Shown one piece after another: positions 26,911 to 39,796 of a DNA stretch of 64,000 bases (position 1 is its first letter; each line of letters starts with the position of its first letter). Origin of the DNA: Acanthopleura granulata. Its lineage: Eukaryota > Mollusca > Polyplacophora > Chitonida > Chitonidae. The stretch lies in contig JABBOT010000022.1 of the NCBI GenBank assembly GCA_016165875.1, forward strand, positions 957,333 through 1,021,332. The letters are read 5' to 3'. The position numbers and the translations under genes were made by a program. A model generated the notes under the pieces. It worked only from the letters and a program-made list of their open reading frames with translations. It was not told the DNA's origin and made no database searches.

Positions 26911-29900
26911 GGTAAATATTTTGTTTTGTGATGTTATTTTATATTTATCTCCTGATATAGACGTAACCCAGTGACCTAAACTGTCGTACGCAGTATCGCG
27001 GACATAAATAGAACCGCGTACACAACGTGTCCAGCAGCCAATTCCAGCGACATACCCGATCATCAGCATTACCCTATACAAAGAAGCGTGTATCAGGGAT
27101 TCTTAGCAGTTCGGTCTTAATCTGGTAAGCCTATGTATACTTATGAAACTTGGTGACTGGGGTTGTGACATAATTAAGACCTGTTCAGATACTATTGGTT
27201 TTACGGCCTCCTTGGTCCTCAACATTGCCTTCAGGTGCTATGTCTGTGATGGGGCGTATTGTATTGTGATGCCGCGTCTTGTAATTTGACTGCTGTTGTG
27301 GCGCGCGGCTGGTGTGGACAACTGATGGTGAAGCCATTGTCTGGTTCAGCCACTGAGTAGCTTAGCATAATGAACATATGGCGTGCTTGGATTTATTTAA
27401 TATTTTGTCTTTGACATAATCATCTTGTGTGAGTGTGTGTTGGGAGGGTGGGATACATCTAGAAAGCAACAGAGTGTACAGAGAATTTTATTTCATTATG
27501 AGAACACCTCAGTGCAGGTGCACTACCTTTATAGGGGGAAGTAATCAGCTTGAAGGATTTTGTCAAGATTGTGTATGACAGTACAGCTGACCCTCACGAC
27601 TCTGATGTAGCTGACGTTTCTACCCTCCACCCCTACTCCTCGCTGTTCGGACCCAGCACTTCGCCTCGGTGCCCTCGGAGCCCTATCGTCCTGCCCACGG
27701 GGCACCCACACTTGAGTGTTATATTTACCTTTTCAATTCGTTTCACAGTGCACAGACCTGAATGCACAAATTGTACCTCGTTAGTCTCCTAGGGTACACG
27801 CAGCTTTCATTAATAATTCGAAACTGTCTCTCTCAGTAATGAATAATTAAATTTAAGCCTTCTGGTATATACGCCTGTAAATCGGGAAAAATATGAAAAT
27901 CTCAAAACCAAACGTTTTACAACTTGAAAAGTCACACCGGACGTATGCGAGTAGAGTTGACAACTACTGACCAACAGTTGTTGTCAATATCAGGATATGA
28001 TCCTCAACAACAACGATTTAATCACTTTTCGGTGCTCAATATTTCAAGGCCCGGTGGATAGGGAGAGATACCTTAAATTTTGATTACACCCTGACTGGTG
28101 GCGCTTTTGCCCGCAGTTCAGTGCGCAGATCCCCCGCTGTCCTGTATTTCTTGGTACATTCTTCAGCCATCTGTTTCGGTTTGAAGCCTTTACTGAATTG
28201 TTACATTTTGCGGACATGGGTGTAGTATTGTTCTGCCTATGCCGATATGCATATTTGACGGGCTTCACGTATGGAGCTATTCAAGTGAACGACTATGACA
28301 TGCATTGTCCGTCCTATGGTAATAGGATGTAAATAAGCCAAATGTCAGCATTTACACGTAAAGTGCATGCATGTTCAAACCCGTTTTCTCATATGGCTGC
28401 AATTAGGGGCAGACATGGCCACTTTTATGTGCATAGGAAATATCCACATAAATTCCATACAGTGAATGACAGGCGTTGTTCCGTATACAGATACAGGGTA
28501 GATAGATTTACTGATTGAACACGAGCATCGCCCAGCGATAATTTATGAAAATTAAACGGAGTAATACATTCCGATTATGCGGAAATAAATTTGAATAAAG
28601 CTTTTTATGGCGACTGTTGCCCGTATAGCTGTGACAGAGCAGACGCACTGTTTTAACGGTAAGTGTGTCGTACAGTTCTATGCATCTTCCTTGTAATCTG
28701 TTTCGGTCTGCACTGTGTCCCTTGTGTACGTGGAGTACGGCTATGCTAAGAAAATCATTGCGATTTCGCACTGTATAAATGCTAGAAATTAATAGATTTT
28801 CCACGTGCACACAGCCTTTGTCGTTAGTCTAATTCTAAACGTAGACTGTGTGTTCCTAGCGATTTTCGGATCACAAAGAATGGCCGTCAGTGTTCAATAC
28901 CATGAATCCTCTCGTTAGAAATGTGAAAAGCTGTTTAGCACTACCCACTACTTCCATACAACACTCGCGATTTGAAGCCTATTCGGGTAACGGTAAGCCT
29001 GTGACAAATGCGACGTTACCATGTCCCCTGGCTCTGATTACAGGGCGTTTTAATCAGATTTAGGGAAGCACAGAATAACAATAGCGGCGATTTACAGAGC
29101 TGTCAGCATGGAAGAGTCACAAAAGGGCTCGTCAGTACAGATTTGACAGTAATTCGAAGAAAATAGGTGATGAGGACCACCTAGTCCGACGTTTTTTGTT
29201 TATTTTTTAATACTTTTATACTTTGCTTTCACGCTCGGCGTTCAGATATGTGGTGTTATATGTGGTCAGATAGAACATAAGTGATAAGCCGGACTCCAGC
29301 GTAGCTAAGCACGTTAGGTTAGTCGTGAAGATCTTTGTCGGGCATTGCCAGTTTTCTGCAATGCGTGAGGATAATTTTTGTTTTCTATCCATTATCATTT
29401 AATCTACATCACACTATCTTTTAAACACCGCCGAAATATATGTACCTCATATTTAACTAAGAATAACTTTTCTTGAACTCTTTAGCTATATCCTAAGGAT
29501 ATTTGCTGCCAGATTTGCTTTATCATACACAGGCACACATTACACAAGTACAGTTCGGGGGAATTTTGTTCACAACTGACCATAAAGGTGTAGAAATGGC
29601 TGTGTGACCCAATTTATGACATAGATACATATATACAGAGCGAGTTACATAGCGGTCTGCTGGTCGTAGCCAAACGTAGGTTTACCGTTAGATCAATATA
29701 CCTTCACTCCCTTAACATATGCTCTTATAGCCAATAACATAATCAAAGCGTAATCATGTTAATCTAGCTGAACAACCAATACAGAGTGCACCGTTACGCT
29801 AGCTCCCGATTATAACATGACGGCGTAAACCCGATTAATCGGCTTACAGGTATCGATTTCCTTTGATGTGCGCGGGAGATATTACTTTTAGTTTATCCAC

Positions 29901-32900
29901 AGCAAATCATCTCATTCCAATGTAGAACTAATGACCATTTACAATTAGGTCGCTTTGCTTGTAACACATGCACCTGCCTGTGCTGATCAATGATGAGCAC
30001 CTGTAACTAATTAGAAATTAGGTATTACCTGTAAGGTGCATTAATTAACAAGAGGACTTTGTGTCGTAATATTACCAAGGTGTTACCTGGTCAGATTCAC
30101 CTAACATTGTATCGATATGAAGACAGCTTGTAGTGTAATAGTAAACAATAGTAAATTTGCAATAACCGCAAAATCCCGCAAAAACACTGGATGTCATCTT
30201 ATACAACCACGCCCTTGATGAGGTGAATATCCATGTCAAAAGGCATTCTAGGATGTAAAAAATTTAGACAAGGCGGGCCACTTGCAGAAACGCTTGTCTT
30301 GAGAAAGGGGTTACACAGATCCGAGAATTTTGCCAGATCCACAATTTTACCCCTTTCCTTTGTCAACCTTGGTCTCCCTGCTCCAGTGTTCAAAATGTTT
30401 TAAGGACAAAGAAAGAGAACATATGATTTACTAGGTTTGATAACAAATGATTGTGTGCGAACGCGTTAGATATTGATTAGTTATGGCCACAGTCACGTTT
30501 TCTCTAACGTTTTTTGGTATGAAACGATATCTAGAACCAGCCATTCAACAGGTCGGTTATTTCTTTGGGGTTTCATTTCGTTTTCAACACTGCTTCACAT
30601 ATGACGCAGCGGAATGGCACATTAAACTGAAATTGTCGTCAAAGATGAACGTGACTAACGAGACGTTATAGCCTTAGGCCAGTTAATTGAAATCATCCCT
30701 TTGATATCCCTGAATCTGGAAAAAAAATGTTATGTAATTCGAGTTTCTACGCAAATACAAAATATCGGAATTATATTTAAATATACTACTTATATGAACA
30801 GACATAATTTAAACGTGAAGATAGAAAACAAACGTATACTAGGTTGTTTAATACACGCCCTGTGTGAATAAAGTGGTTGGCGATAGGGCACAAGCAAAAG
30901 CTGTTGTCTACAGTGTGTTTTTGCACGTTGTCGAACGGGCCGGATTGTGCGAACAACACACACAGGGTTATGGACACAACGCTCAATACGCCATCAAATG
31001 TATTCGTATGTACTTCACACGCGATGCCTCTAAGTGGGTTAAAGCACCAGGTTGTTAGTTTATCATGCACAAAGCGTTTTTCAAAGGGTTTTGTTTGTTT
31101 GGGGTAGTGGGATGGGGATGACACTCAACATGAAACCCTTTTCCAAGATGGACAAGTGAGTATGAGTGTGGATAAAAAACAAACAAACACCTAGTTAATC
31201 TGGCGATGAATATTTGGATAAAGCATTGCATATCACGCTAGATGTGGGTTATGGTGTGTACTTATCTGCGTGCTTTTGAAGTTTGCTGATTCCCTCGTTG
31301 GCTTCACTTTTTGCACATGGGGGTGTCCTTGATTTCACTGTTGGCTTCACAGCAGCATGGGGTTTTGTTGATTCTCTGGTTAGCTTTACATACAGTTTTG
31401 TAGATCTGGCCTGAGAACACTGACATGCTGTGCAAGGCATTTTGCCCACGATATAAAGCCTGTACCAGTCACCAATCAGGCACACAAGATTGTAGTACCT
31501 TCGAGTAGATCACAGTAACTGTACCGCTTTCGTCACGACGCTCGTCTGTGGTTTTGTGGTTTATAGCACGTTACACACAGTAATTCCCACCAGCCACGGC
31601 TATTTTCACCTTTGGTAAGTATTACCTTTGTGGTTTCGTTACACTACAATCCGTAAGGTTACAGGACTGCATTCCAACACACTTACTGTCAAACCGATTT
31701 GTCAGTCTGGATGTTTCGGTTTCAGCAAGGTCCATGTGACAACAATAGGATATTCGCTCCATGTCCACTCGCATGATAATATGAACCGTATGAACTGTTT
31801 AAACTAAAAACCATTCTTAAGTATGACCGTCAGCAATAAACACTTACATTCTGGAAAGAAGTTGTCCAATTGTCTGTACATAAACTTTTATCTTTTCCAT
31901 TACGTATACAGCCACTTAAGAATTTAGAACTGTCGTTTTATCCCCTCCACCAGGGTAGAAGCCTATATTGCAAACAAGTCTTATTGATTCAGCATTATGA
32001 GTTTTGCTCTTTATATAGTACATTGATTTTTTTTATATCAAAACTGTATTTGAATAACCGTTTCATTTAAATGTGTGAAGTAGAACGTGATATGATGATT
32101 AAGACAAATGGGAGGTAATCTTGCCTGCTTTTCACTCTTCCGTTGTTGAAGTATCTTGAGGTTCTGAACATCTTGTTGGCCTTTCCTTTGTTCATTGGTA
32201 TGTGGCTTCATAAATGGACGGCCCTTCACTTTAAACTCAAACATGGCAGTATTATCTGCAACTTTCTCCATTTTATTTGTTTTGCAAAACACAGGATACA
32301 CCTTTTTCTGCTTAAATTTCCCTGAAGGGAACATGTTTTTTTTTACATACAGAGCTATAAGGCTTTCCAGTCTGACAACTGATGAACACTATATAGGTGT
32401 GCAAACAAAAAAAAACTCCTAAATAGATTATATATATCCGTCTTAATTCCTCTGTTACACTCAACTGTTCGATCAATGTTTCAGTACAAGGTCTGGCACA
32501 AATGTAAACACGTCATGTGTGTTTCAAAATAAAAGGAAGGAATCATTCTTCCAACCGTATACCGACCTATTGTTCAAGTCTTCATGGATGTCGTGAACAT
32601 CCAAATGGTTTTAAATAAATTTTAAAGAGGAATTTTGTTAAATTTTACTCACCGATGTGTTTGTTCAGTCACAGCATGGAGATCTATAGATCTGTATATA
32701 ACCAACCTCGTTCTACCCTAAAGGGTGGGAGTACTGCAGACAAATACATGTATCATCGTACATTTTGTTGTTAATGACATCGTATAGTGGCAGTGGTGAC
32801 TGTTAACCGTTACATGTCATTTGGCAATCAACAAGAACGGCGAAGATGGCTATCAGCATAGGCAACAAGGACCCGTTGTCCATACATTTATATATGTGAG

Positions 32901-33202
32901 GTGTGCTCCCCTGACGCCGAGTTTCACGTGGGCTTGAAGTATTGCGGAATGTGTGTCTTGTCTAAGTATACAAGTGTGTCACTTGACTTAGTTGTCTAAA
33001 ACAACCAGTGTATCTAAGCGGGTATCTGTTTATATTACCTGTTGTCAACATTCTGATAGCCCCGGTCAGTGCAAATAAACAACCCTTTTCAGGCTTGATT
33101 AGGATTCAAAGTGTCATACACTGGGTAACTATGTACGTTAGTGTGTATAGAGAGGGTCAGTATACATGTATAAGTAAGAAAGCATTTGATTTCTCCTTGC
33201 AG
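26911..33202. other. Long gene-poor stretch
   Basis: No recognisable exon or SINE. Reading frames at 27550-27792 (+), 30199-30393 (-), 31249-31485 (-) and 32038-32334 (-) have no confirmed splice sites and no family similarity. May be one intron of the gene ending at 34090. Confidence 0.35.
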
Positions 33203-33810
33203 ACCGAAGAGTACCTTCCATGATTCTTTCGAAAGAACTGGTAATGATGGCAACTTCAGTGATGAAACACCCCACTACGACAGAGCCTTCGGGCACAGCC
33301 AAAGGTTGCGTGGTGGATACCGAGAGTTCTGGTGCGGAGAAAGAATATTCCAGACTGTACCCTGATTTGTCGTTGCTCGTGGCTTCAATGTCCACTTGTA
33401 CACTGAACAAGAAAGCGCCAGCTGACCTGGACATACCAGCGGAATGTCGCACGCCTTTGGTGCCAAGCGCTCCTCCCGCCGACATCGTCTCTCAGATCTC
33501 CGTCTCGTACTGCCCACCTGCCACCAAGCCCCGGAGTAAAGCCGACCTCCACAGATGGTCACAATGGCGCAGTCGGCTGAATCAAGAAATGGCCGACTTC
33601 CTCAAAGGTAGTCGCCAGGGCGTCACTCTCACGGCGTCGTTGGAGGAGGCCTTTCCCGGTAAGAGGATGGACGCCATCTACAATCACGCCGTGACAGAAG
33701 ACAGTCCCTCAACGTGCCTGGCGAGTGTGCCTTATTTGCTGTACGGAATTCCACGGGTGAAGCGTGCTAGCCTGTCGAGACAATTGCATAACGCGGCCAG
33801 AATCCCTTGA
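33203..33810 (+). CDS. Terminal coding exon of an unrecognised protein (at least 196 residues)
   Basis: A strong acceptor (TTTCTCCTTGCAG) precedes the exon. The frame is open from the acceptor (RRVPS) into the ATG at 33220 and runs 196 codons to TGA at 33808-33810, so translation may begin here or in an upstream exon. GC is well above the flanks. The protein has a Ser/Thr/Pro-rich N-terminal half and a denser C-terminal half: RWSQWRSRLNQEMADFLKG, a predicted helix; LEEAFPGKRMDAIYNHAVTE; then VPYLLYGIPRVKRASLSRQL. No signal peptide or membrane segment is seen. I do not recognise the family. Predicted soluble and possibly intracellular; the basic end (RVKRASLSRQ) looks like a possible phosphorylation or binding site, which is inference. 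Confidence 0.6.
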
Positions 33811-34090
33811 TGTCACGTCACCCACAGATGGATGCCGATGTCTTCAAGATTCTCGGAAAGCAGGTACTATTGTGGTACACAGCTGACTCGTATGCACTTG
33901 ACTTAAGAACCGAGGATGGCTCAGGTTCAAAAGGTCTGGTTCAACTTCTCAAATTGCCGGAGATTTTTCATTGATGTATTGCATGTATCTAGAATTGGTG
34001 CACACGACAAGGCACAAAGTGTACGCTGCATTGAACGGAACGTTGAGAAAGGCTGTGGACTCGGTTAATAAACGTGTGATGTGTGTAATG
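33811..34090 (+). other. 3' UTR of the unrecognised gene
   Basis: Runs from the stop codon to a poly(A) signal; sequence features are ordinary apart from the signal itself. Confidence 0.45.
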
Positions 34091-34095
34091 TTACC
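34067..34095 (+). terminator. Poly(A) signal with GT-rich downstream element
   Basis: AATAAA at 34067-34072, directly followed by CGTGTGATGTGTGTAATG, a typical GU-rich cleavage element, about 255 nt after the stop codon. Together with the acceptor it argues that 33203-34090 is a genuine terminal exon. Confidence 0.55.
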
Positions 34096-35985
34096 ATTGC
34101 AAACATGTTCATCGGACTTGAACTCCCACGTGATGTGAAATGTGTAACATGTTTCACAAGATCTGCACGACATCCCATTGTGTAGTACGTTTTGGGGTTA
34201 GGGAAAACTAGTGTTTAAGGGAAGTTTGCGAGCTTTTGTCTAGTAACACCCAGCGTGTGACTAGACACTTTGGGGTGCATTGTACTTTATTTTCCAGCAT
34301 TTAGCTTTCAAAACCGACACGTAATCTTGCATCCCGAGTATTATATGTAGGCCCTTCCTGACGCCTGTAGTTCTGGTTTGTTAAACACATCCGGGAAAAT
34401 GTATTTTATATCATTTAGCCTTGTAAAACCATCGTCTAAGCTTTTAGGTTAGTGGTTTGTGTGACCTTAAAGACCCACTTATTTATATTTCCTGTCCGTT
34501 CTATTTAGATCTCATCTTCAGTTTGTTGGGTAGGGTACATTAGTTTTCACAAAGTTTTACGGCACGGTTTCATAAAACATGCAAAGTTCTTTCAATTTAC
34601 CATAGACAGAAAGGAAAATACAACTCACAGATTTCGCTATGCATTAGCGAAAAAAGCGCGATGCTTTTCCAGACAGGGGTCTTCAGAGCACTGTTTATAA
34701 AGTCAAAATGAGTTTATCAAACAATAAGCCTGTGTATTAGAAGGAAATCGTGGACCGCCATGTCTCAGTTGATGGCTCATTTTTGGCCAGCCATATTGCT
34801 TCATTTTTCCGGACCTTAGCACGTGTTTTCTATTTCCTGTTTTTCAGTGTTTGGGCCCATCATATTTCACTTACCAAGAGCATTAGTGAGCTAAACCCCA
34901 ATGGCGGGCAATTTCGATTCCGGGATACTCGTTACTGATGTTTTTCTTTAAGAAATTTACAAAATGTACTCAAGATTTCTGTACTGTTTGAGTTAAGTTT
35001 GTCGACATACACTCTATGTTGGACTGATCCAAAACGCTAAGGGTTTAAGCAATTTACTGAGGTGAGGAAGTTTTGTGAAGCCCTGCCTCGACAATATAGA
35101 TCTACTGTACTATTATCAAAGTTAATTTGTTTCGTTGACATCAAGCTATCGTATACTCACGCATGTGTTTATGTGCAAAATTCTGCTGCTATTAAGTTAT
35201 TGGTATGTTTTTGTATTTATGTTTCATGTGTGTGTTATCATTGCATGGTCCAAATCTCCAGGTCACATATACCACGACTATAGTGCTAAACTACGATATT
35301 GAAGTCATTCATTGCGCCGTGCCTTTGTTTACCAAGCAGCGACTGCCACTGGTTCGCAGAAATGTACCCAGCATCGACAATTAAACCAGTTTATACGACT
35401 GATATTAATAAATTTGATAAGACACAGCTAGATTGCTTTTCTTCTTTGGTTCATTTCGTATTATTAATAGGCGTTCTATTATTATTAGCCGCTATTTTTG
35501 TTTGCCATTTATTTTGTTTTCTTACTATTCAAGGGAGGTAACTCTCCCGTATATTTCGAATCGTTTAAAATTTGACTAGTTGTCTCCCCTAACTCGGTTG
35601 GCGTTCATCGCTACTGTAATCACCCGAATTACACGTACGTTGTAGTGTATCCTCCGCAGCAGGTATTGACGTGTGATTTATTAAATTAAAAGTCAAACCT
35701 AAAGCTGGTAAGTCCACCTACTCTTCATCCAGTCGAATCTGTGTTTCTGTATTTTAAGTAGTGGAATCGACTCCACTTCATTTTTGGCATTTTAAATCGA
35801 GTCTAGATCTCCAATTGTAGCGGGGTAGTGGGGCAGACTGGAAACTGCTAAGGTTACCTCAAAGAGTTCAGTCGTTATAGAGGAAGTGTAAATACTAGAA
35901 GTGGCATTGAGATTGCGGCACCTATTTGTCTTTTGCAATATTATACTATGCCATTTGTGGAAGTGAAGGTACAATTGTTAACAAA
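34096..35985. other. Intergenic, no gene recognised
   Basis: AT-rich, with no repeat family member or exon seen. Confidence 0.35.
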
Positions 35986-35987
35986 CG

Positions 35988-36276
35988 TTTATTTATTTAT
36001 TTATTTATTCATTTATTTATTTATTCGATTGATGTGTTACGCCGCACTCAGGAATATTTCATTTAATTGACTTTCTTTAACATTATGGTGGGAGGAAACC
36101 GTTCAGAGCCTGGGGGAAACCTACTACCACCCCCATGCTACTGGCAGACCTTCCCACGCACACCTGAATGGAAAGCCAGCCAGAGCTGGACTTGAACTCA
36201 CAGTAACCCCACTGATAAGAGGGGCGACTCCCACATGAGTAATAAATCTGCGCCAGCACGCTAACACCGCGATCCC
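35988..36276 (-). mobile_element. tRNA-derived SINE, diverged, near full length
   Basis: A long (TTTA)n tail, then CGATTGATGTGTTACGCCGC, ACATTATGGTGGGAGGAAAC, CAGACCTTCCCACGCACACC and GGACTTGAACTCACAGTAAC. The tRNA head is degraded and carries a small insertion. Confidence 0.85.
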
Positions 36277-36306
36277 TAACCCCAAGCTCCTAGTGACGAG
36301 TTGAAC

Positions 36307-36486
36307 TTATTTATTTAGTTAGTTACTTATATATTTGATTGATTAGTGTTTTTCGCCGTACTCAAATATATTTTATTTATACGACAGCGGCCTTATGGTG
36401 GGAGGAAACCGACCTGAGCACGCTTATAGACCTTCCCACATGCAGCCGGAGGGGAAGCCAGCCAGAGCTGGACGTGGCGTGATAAC
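36307..36486 (-). mobile_element. tRNA-derived SINE, internally deleted and 5'-truncated
   Basis: TTTGATTGATTAGTGTTTTT, CGCCGTACTCAAATATATTT, TTATGGTGGGAGGAAACCGA, CCTTCCCACATGCAGCCGGA and GGGGAAGCCAGCCAGAGCTG, then it ends before the tRNA head. Lies 30 bp from the previous copy in the same orientation. Confidence 0.8.
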
Positions 36487-36653
36487 GACCCCGTGTTAAA
36501 TTTTCACGTGTTATGCGTTTCAGGTTTTCTATCCATCTATTCATTGCACACACATCAAAATTAAGTCAATTTGAACTAACCTGAAATTGTTGATCAAACA
36601 AGATAAAAAATTAAAGTTTTATATTTATCTCAACTTTTGGGTGCCGTTACCAG

Positions 36654-37212
36654 TCATTTATATGCGTGAGAAGTTAGTTGCTCTGTAGTTTGAAATTTTA
36701 CATAGCTTTGGCTGGTGGTGAGGTAAACGTGCGTATTTTTCGACACCTCAAACATTTTACATGTAAAAAACCTGTCAGTCCGCAAAGATATCCCTTCCCC
36801 TAACAGCTTGACAGGTGACTTTCCGGTGGAAGCCATTTCAGTGGCTTTTAAACAGGAAGCTGAATGCAATGGTATCTCACCCACTATCTTGGAGAAAATT
36901 TCAAGATCAATCACTCGACAGCCCGACATGTTGAGCATTGGTGGTTCCGGTTTGGAAAGATGGTATTTTAACCCATAAACATTTCATCCATGTAAAATAG
37001 CTAAATCGTTTCTGATTTGCGGGGACATTTACCGGAATCAAGTTCATTCTGTTGTACTGTTGAACATTTTGCCCGTCGAATTTTATTTTTCCTGGAGTTC
37101 TTGCCTGGTGCCATGTTAAACCTTTGTTTTCTGCCCATGATAAGGACACACTTCTACAAAAAGGAATAACCAAGGAAGTAATTATGTTTGAGAAGATTTG
37201 GATTGCATTCAT
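36654..37212 (-). pseudogene. Possible Mutator-like transposase N-terminal remnant
   Basis: Two overlapping minus frames (37212-36907, then 36938-36654) look like one frameshifted coding sequence. The second reads GCRVIDLEIFSKIVGEI, then SASC, then FFTCKMFEVSKNTHVYLTTS. This resembles the GxRIIDxxxLxxxL...C..C..GL...C..C....FxTS layout of the zinc-binding N-terminal region of Mutator-like transposase-domain proteins of invertebrates. Several of the expected cysteines are missing. Family call is from pattern memory and is tentative. Confidence 0.3.
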
Positions 37213-37296
37213 TATTTCTCATTTGGTGGCACTAAGTTACTGTGATGCTAAATGCGGCATCTATATGACTGATCCCAACGTGAAGAACAGTGAAAG

Positions 37297-37342
37297 TATT
37301 TATTTATTTGATGGATGTTTTACGCCGCACTCCAGGAGAATG
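37297..37342 (-). mobile_element. SINE 3'-end fragment
   Basis: TATTTATTTATTTGATGGAT followed by GTTTTACGCCGCACTCCAGG. Confidence 0.7.
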
Positions 37343-38875
37343 ACATCTTTCTGTTGAGTCACTTAAATGCTGTTATAAAATGCTGGGTAACTCAGAACTT
37401 AATAAAAAAAAATAACCCGTTATATCCAGTGCTTGGAGTTTTCTGTCTTAGACACATTTTAGAATTGTGGGATGAGGAATAATTTGTTTGTATGTAAACT
37501 ATCTCGAGCATTTATCTGTTTTATGGCTATTGCCTACATGTGTGGGGAGTTGCAAAGAAAAATATATGTAAGGTGTATGCCTCCGCCACCGTTATCTGAT
37601 GACGTGTATTATATTTCTGTAGACATGACTGTTTAGTAGGACGTTTGCTTCACCGATCCAACATGGCGGCTACATGTTAAAACTGCTGTATTTTTGGACC
37701 CACCTCACATCAGTGTTAGTCTTAAAAACGAAACAAGCTAGTAGTAAATATCACCTCGTGTACACGTTAATGGTTTCAGCTAAGTGCTAATGCCTATGTT
37801 TGGTGAGTTACAGTGACTCTGAACTTGGCGACATTTGGTTGTGATTTTCTTCTGTTTTGCTGCAGTGTACATCCTGAAAGGAATTGATTTATTTTTCTTG
37901 TGCAGTTTACGTAAATATGAGTTTCAGTGGCGCAGTAAAGGCACTGTTGATAAATGACAGTACAGGTCTCTCTGTGACAGCCATGTTTAGCCAACATGGC
38001 TGCCCACAATAAATGTTACTTAATCCAAAGTTGGATAATAACAAGACATTTATAGTTCTGGGCCTATACTTTCAACGCTGCGAAAACGATGAAAGGGTTT
38101 CTTGGCAGGGAATCGTGGTAAACTCCGGTAAGGTTTATGTCAACAGCTGTGTAAAGGCGCTCGAGCTGGCGTTTTAATCCATCTACGCGAAGCAGTAAAG
38201 CAGATATGTTGCCACGTATGTCCGTAAATAAAGGTTGGGAGGGGAGCGTGCAGGAGCCAGCGACCGGGAGGTGGCGGATCTTTACAAGTATACCGTACAG
38301 CTGTGTGTGACAGGAAGCTGGGAGTTACCTTACGTGATGATCCGATGGGTTCAGGTGACGGGCTAATGAGGGGACAGCCTCTCAGGCTCCCCAGCCAGTA
38401 ACCCTCTCCGAGCTCCCCGGTCACCCAACACACACGCGTTATGATCATCGCCAGCATGCCGTCTACAGTAGTGTATACTGAAACACTTTGAACGATTAGC
38501 ACGGAAGCGAAAGCTGACTCTGCTAAAGGGAGTTTATTATGAAGGGGAAAAAAGGAGTGTATCAGTCGACAAACTCACAAGAATACTTACCCTAAGATAT
38601 CTCTTCGCCACTCACAGATGTTCTCAACTGAGAAAGCGTACTGAGTAATGTCCTGTCACCTCGATTATGCTTTAACTCTCTACGATGCAACGGCGATAAA
38701 GTTGCTGCTCCGTTACGAAAAAAATACCTGGCCTATTCTGAAACCAACCATATTAAAACGTGACAATTGTTGGCGTTTAAAGTACAAAAGACATGTCGTG
38801 AGACATAACTGCCGGGCATGTCAGTCCAATCTTATGTCTGACGTATGACGTATTGAATGCTTTTTTCAGTCCTGC
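37343..38875. other. Intergenic, possible minus-strand exon not confirmed
   Basis: GC-richer minus-strand block at 38338-38480 has an acceptor-like TGTTTCAG and donor-like CAC|GTAAGG, but the encoded peptide matches nothing I know. Otherwise no feature. Confidence 0.25.
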
Positions 38876-38877
38876 AT

Positions 38878-39385
38878 AGTTGTGTCAGCCCAGCGTATCT
38901 CAGTTGTGAGCTGGGTGAGGATGGCAGTCCAGTATAACTCCCCTCTGACATCATCCGCGAGCATGTGTAGTTCAGTTGTGACTTCGGGTGAGCATGGCAT
39001 ATCTACTGTGTAATTATGAGAGAGCATGCCAGTACAGTGTATCTCAGTTGGGACTACGGGTGAGCATGCTAGTCCAGTATAACTCCACTCTGACACTATG
39101 GGCAAGCATGCCAGTACAGTGTATCTCAGTTGGGACTACGGGTGAGCATGCTAGTCCAGTATAACTCCACTCTGACACTATGGGCAAGCATGCCAGTACA
39201 GTGTATCTCAGTTGGGACTACGGGTGAGCATGCTGGTCCAGTATAACTCCACTCTGACACTATGGGCGAGCATGCCAGTACAGTGTATCTCAGTTGGGAC
39301 TACGGGTGAGCATGCTGGTCCAGTATAACTCCACTCTCACACTATGGGCGAGCATGCCAGTGCAGTGTATTTCAGGTGTGATAGT
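38878..39385. repeat. 82-bp satellite built from two 41-bp monomers
   Basis: The landmark ATCTCAGTTG recurs at 39041, 39123, 39205 and 39287 (and degenerate at 39369), giving an exact 82-bp period. Within each unit two related halves alternate: GTGAGCATGCTAGTCCAGTA and GCAAGCATGCCAGTACAGTG. The last units are nearly identical while 38878-39040 is degenerate. Confidence 0.95.
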
Positions 39386-39639
39386 TGTGATAGTGTGATA
39401 AAATTCTCAGTTAGGTTGCCTTTTCTTGTGTTTTTGCCCCATTTCCTCATAAGAACAAAACGCCACAGGAACATATGTTCTCACTGAAAGATAATCATTG
39501 AAACCTGAAGATTAAACGTTTTCATTAAACATGAATGTTACACTCGATATTCTGTGATAATATATCGAGATCTTCAGCCTTTGTTTATGTTCTGTATAGG
39601 GTCACAAGTGGTCTGTATGCCTCAATTCAACTTGCTATT

Positions 39640-39796
39640 CCTTTACCCAGGAGATCGCGTGTTCGATTCCAGTTCTTGTTGATCCGGCTGCGGTCATAAG
39701 ACAGAAGGTGTCTCAGGTGACAGGCGAGATGCGGTAATCGGCCGGGGTCGTATCAATGAATAGCCTTGGTTGAAGCGTAAAACAACAATGAATTAA
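39640..39796 (+). mobile_element. SINE of a different type (box B to 3' end)
   Basis: TGTTCGATTCCAG (box B) is followed by GGCTGCGGTCATAAGACAGA, AGGTGTCTCAGGTGACAGGC, CGGCCGGGGTCGTATCAATG and TTGGTTGAAGCGTAAAACAA. The 3' end differs from the main family (GAAGCGTAAAACAAC). It directly abuts the tail of the next, opposite SINE. Confidence 0.6.

Noticed and set aside
31249..31485. Minus frame with repeated GTGAAGCCAAC motif
   Set aside because: Short local duplication in AT-rich DNA; no splice or promoter support.
32038..32334. 98-codon minus frame, lysine-rich, with an AG before it
   Set aside because: No usable donor, no known motif; kept only as a possible decayed coding fragment.
38140..38502. 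120-codon minus frame with splice-like borders
   Set aside because: The peptide has no recognisable family, several frames are equally open and no neighbouring exon could be joined.
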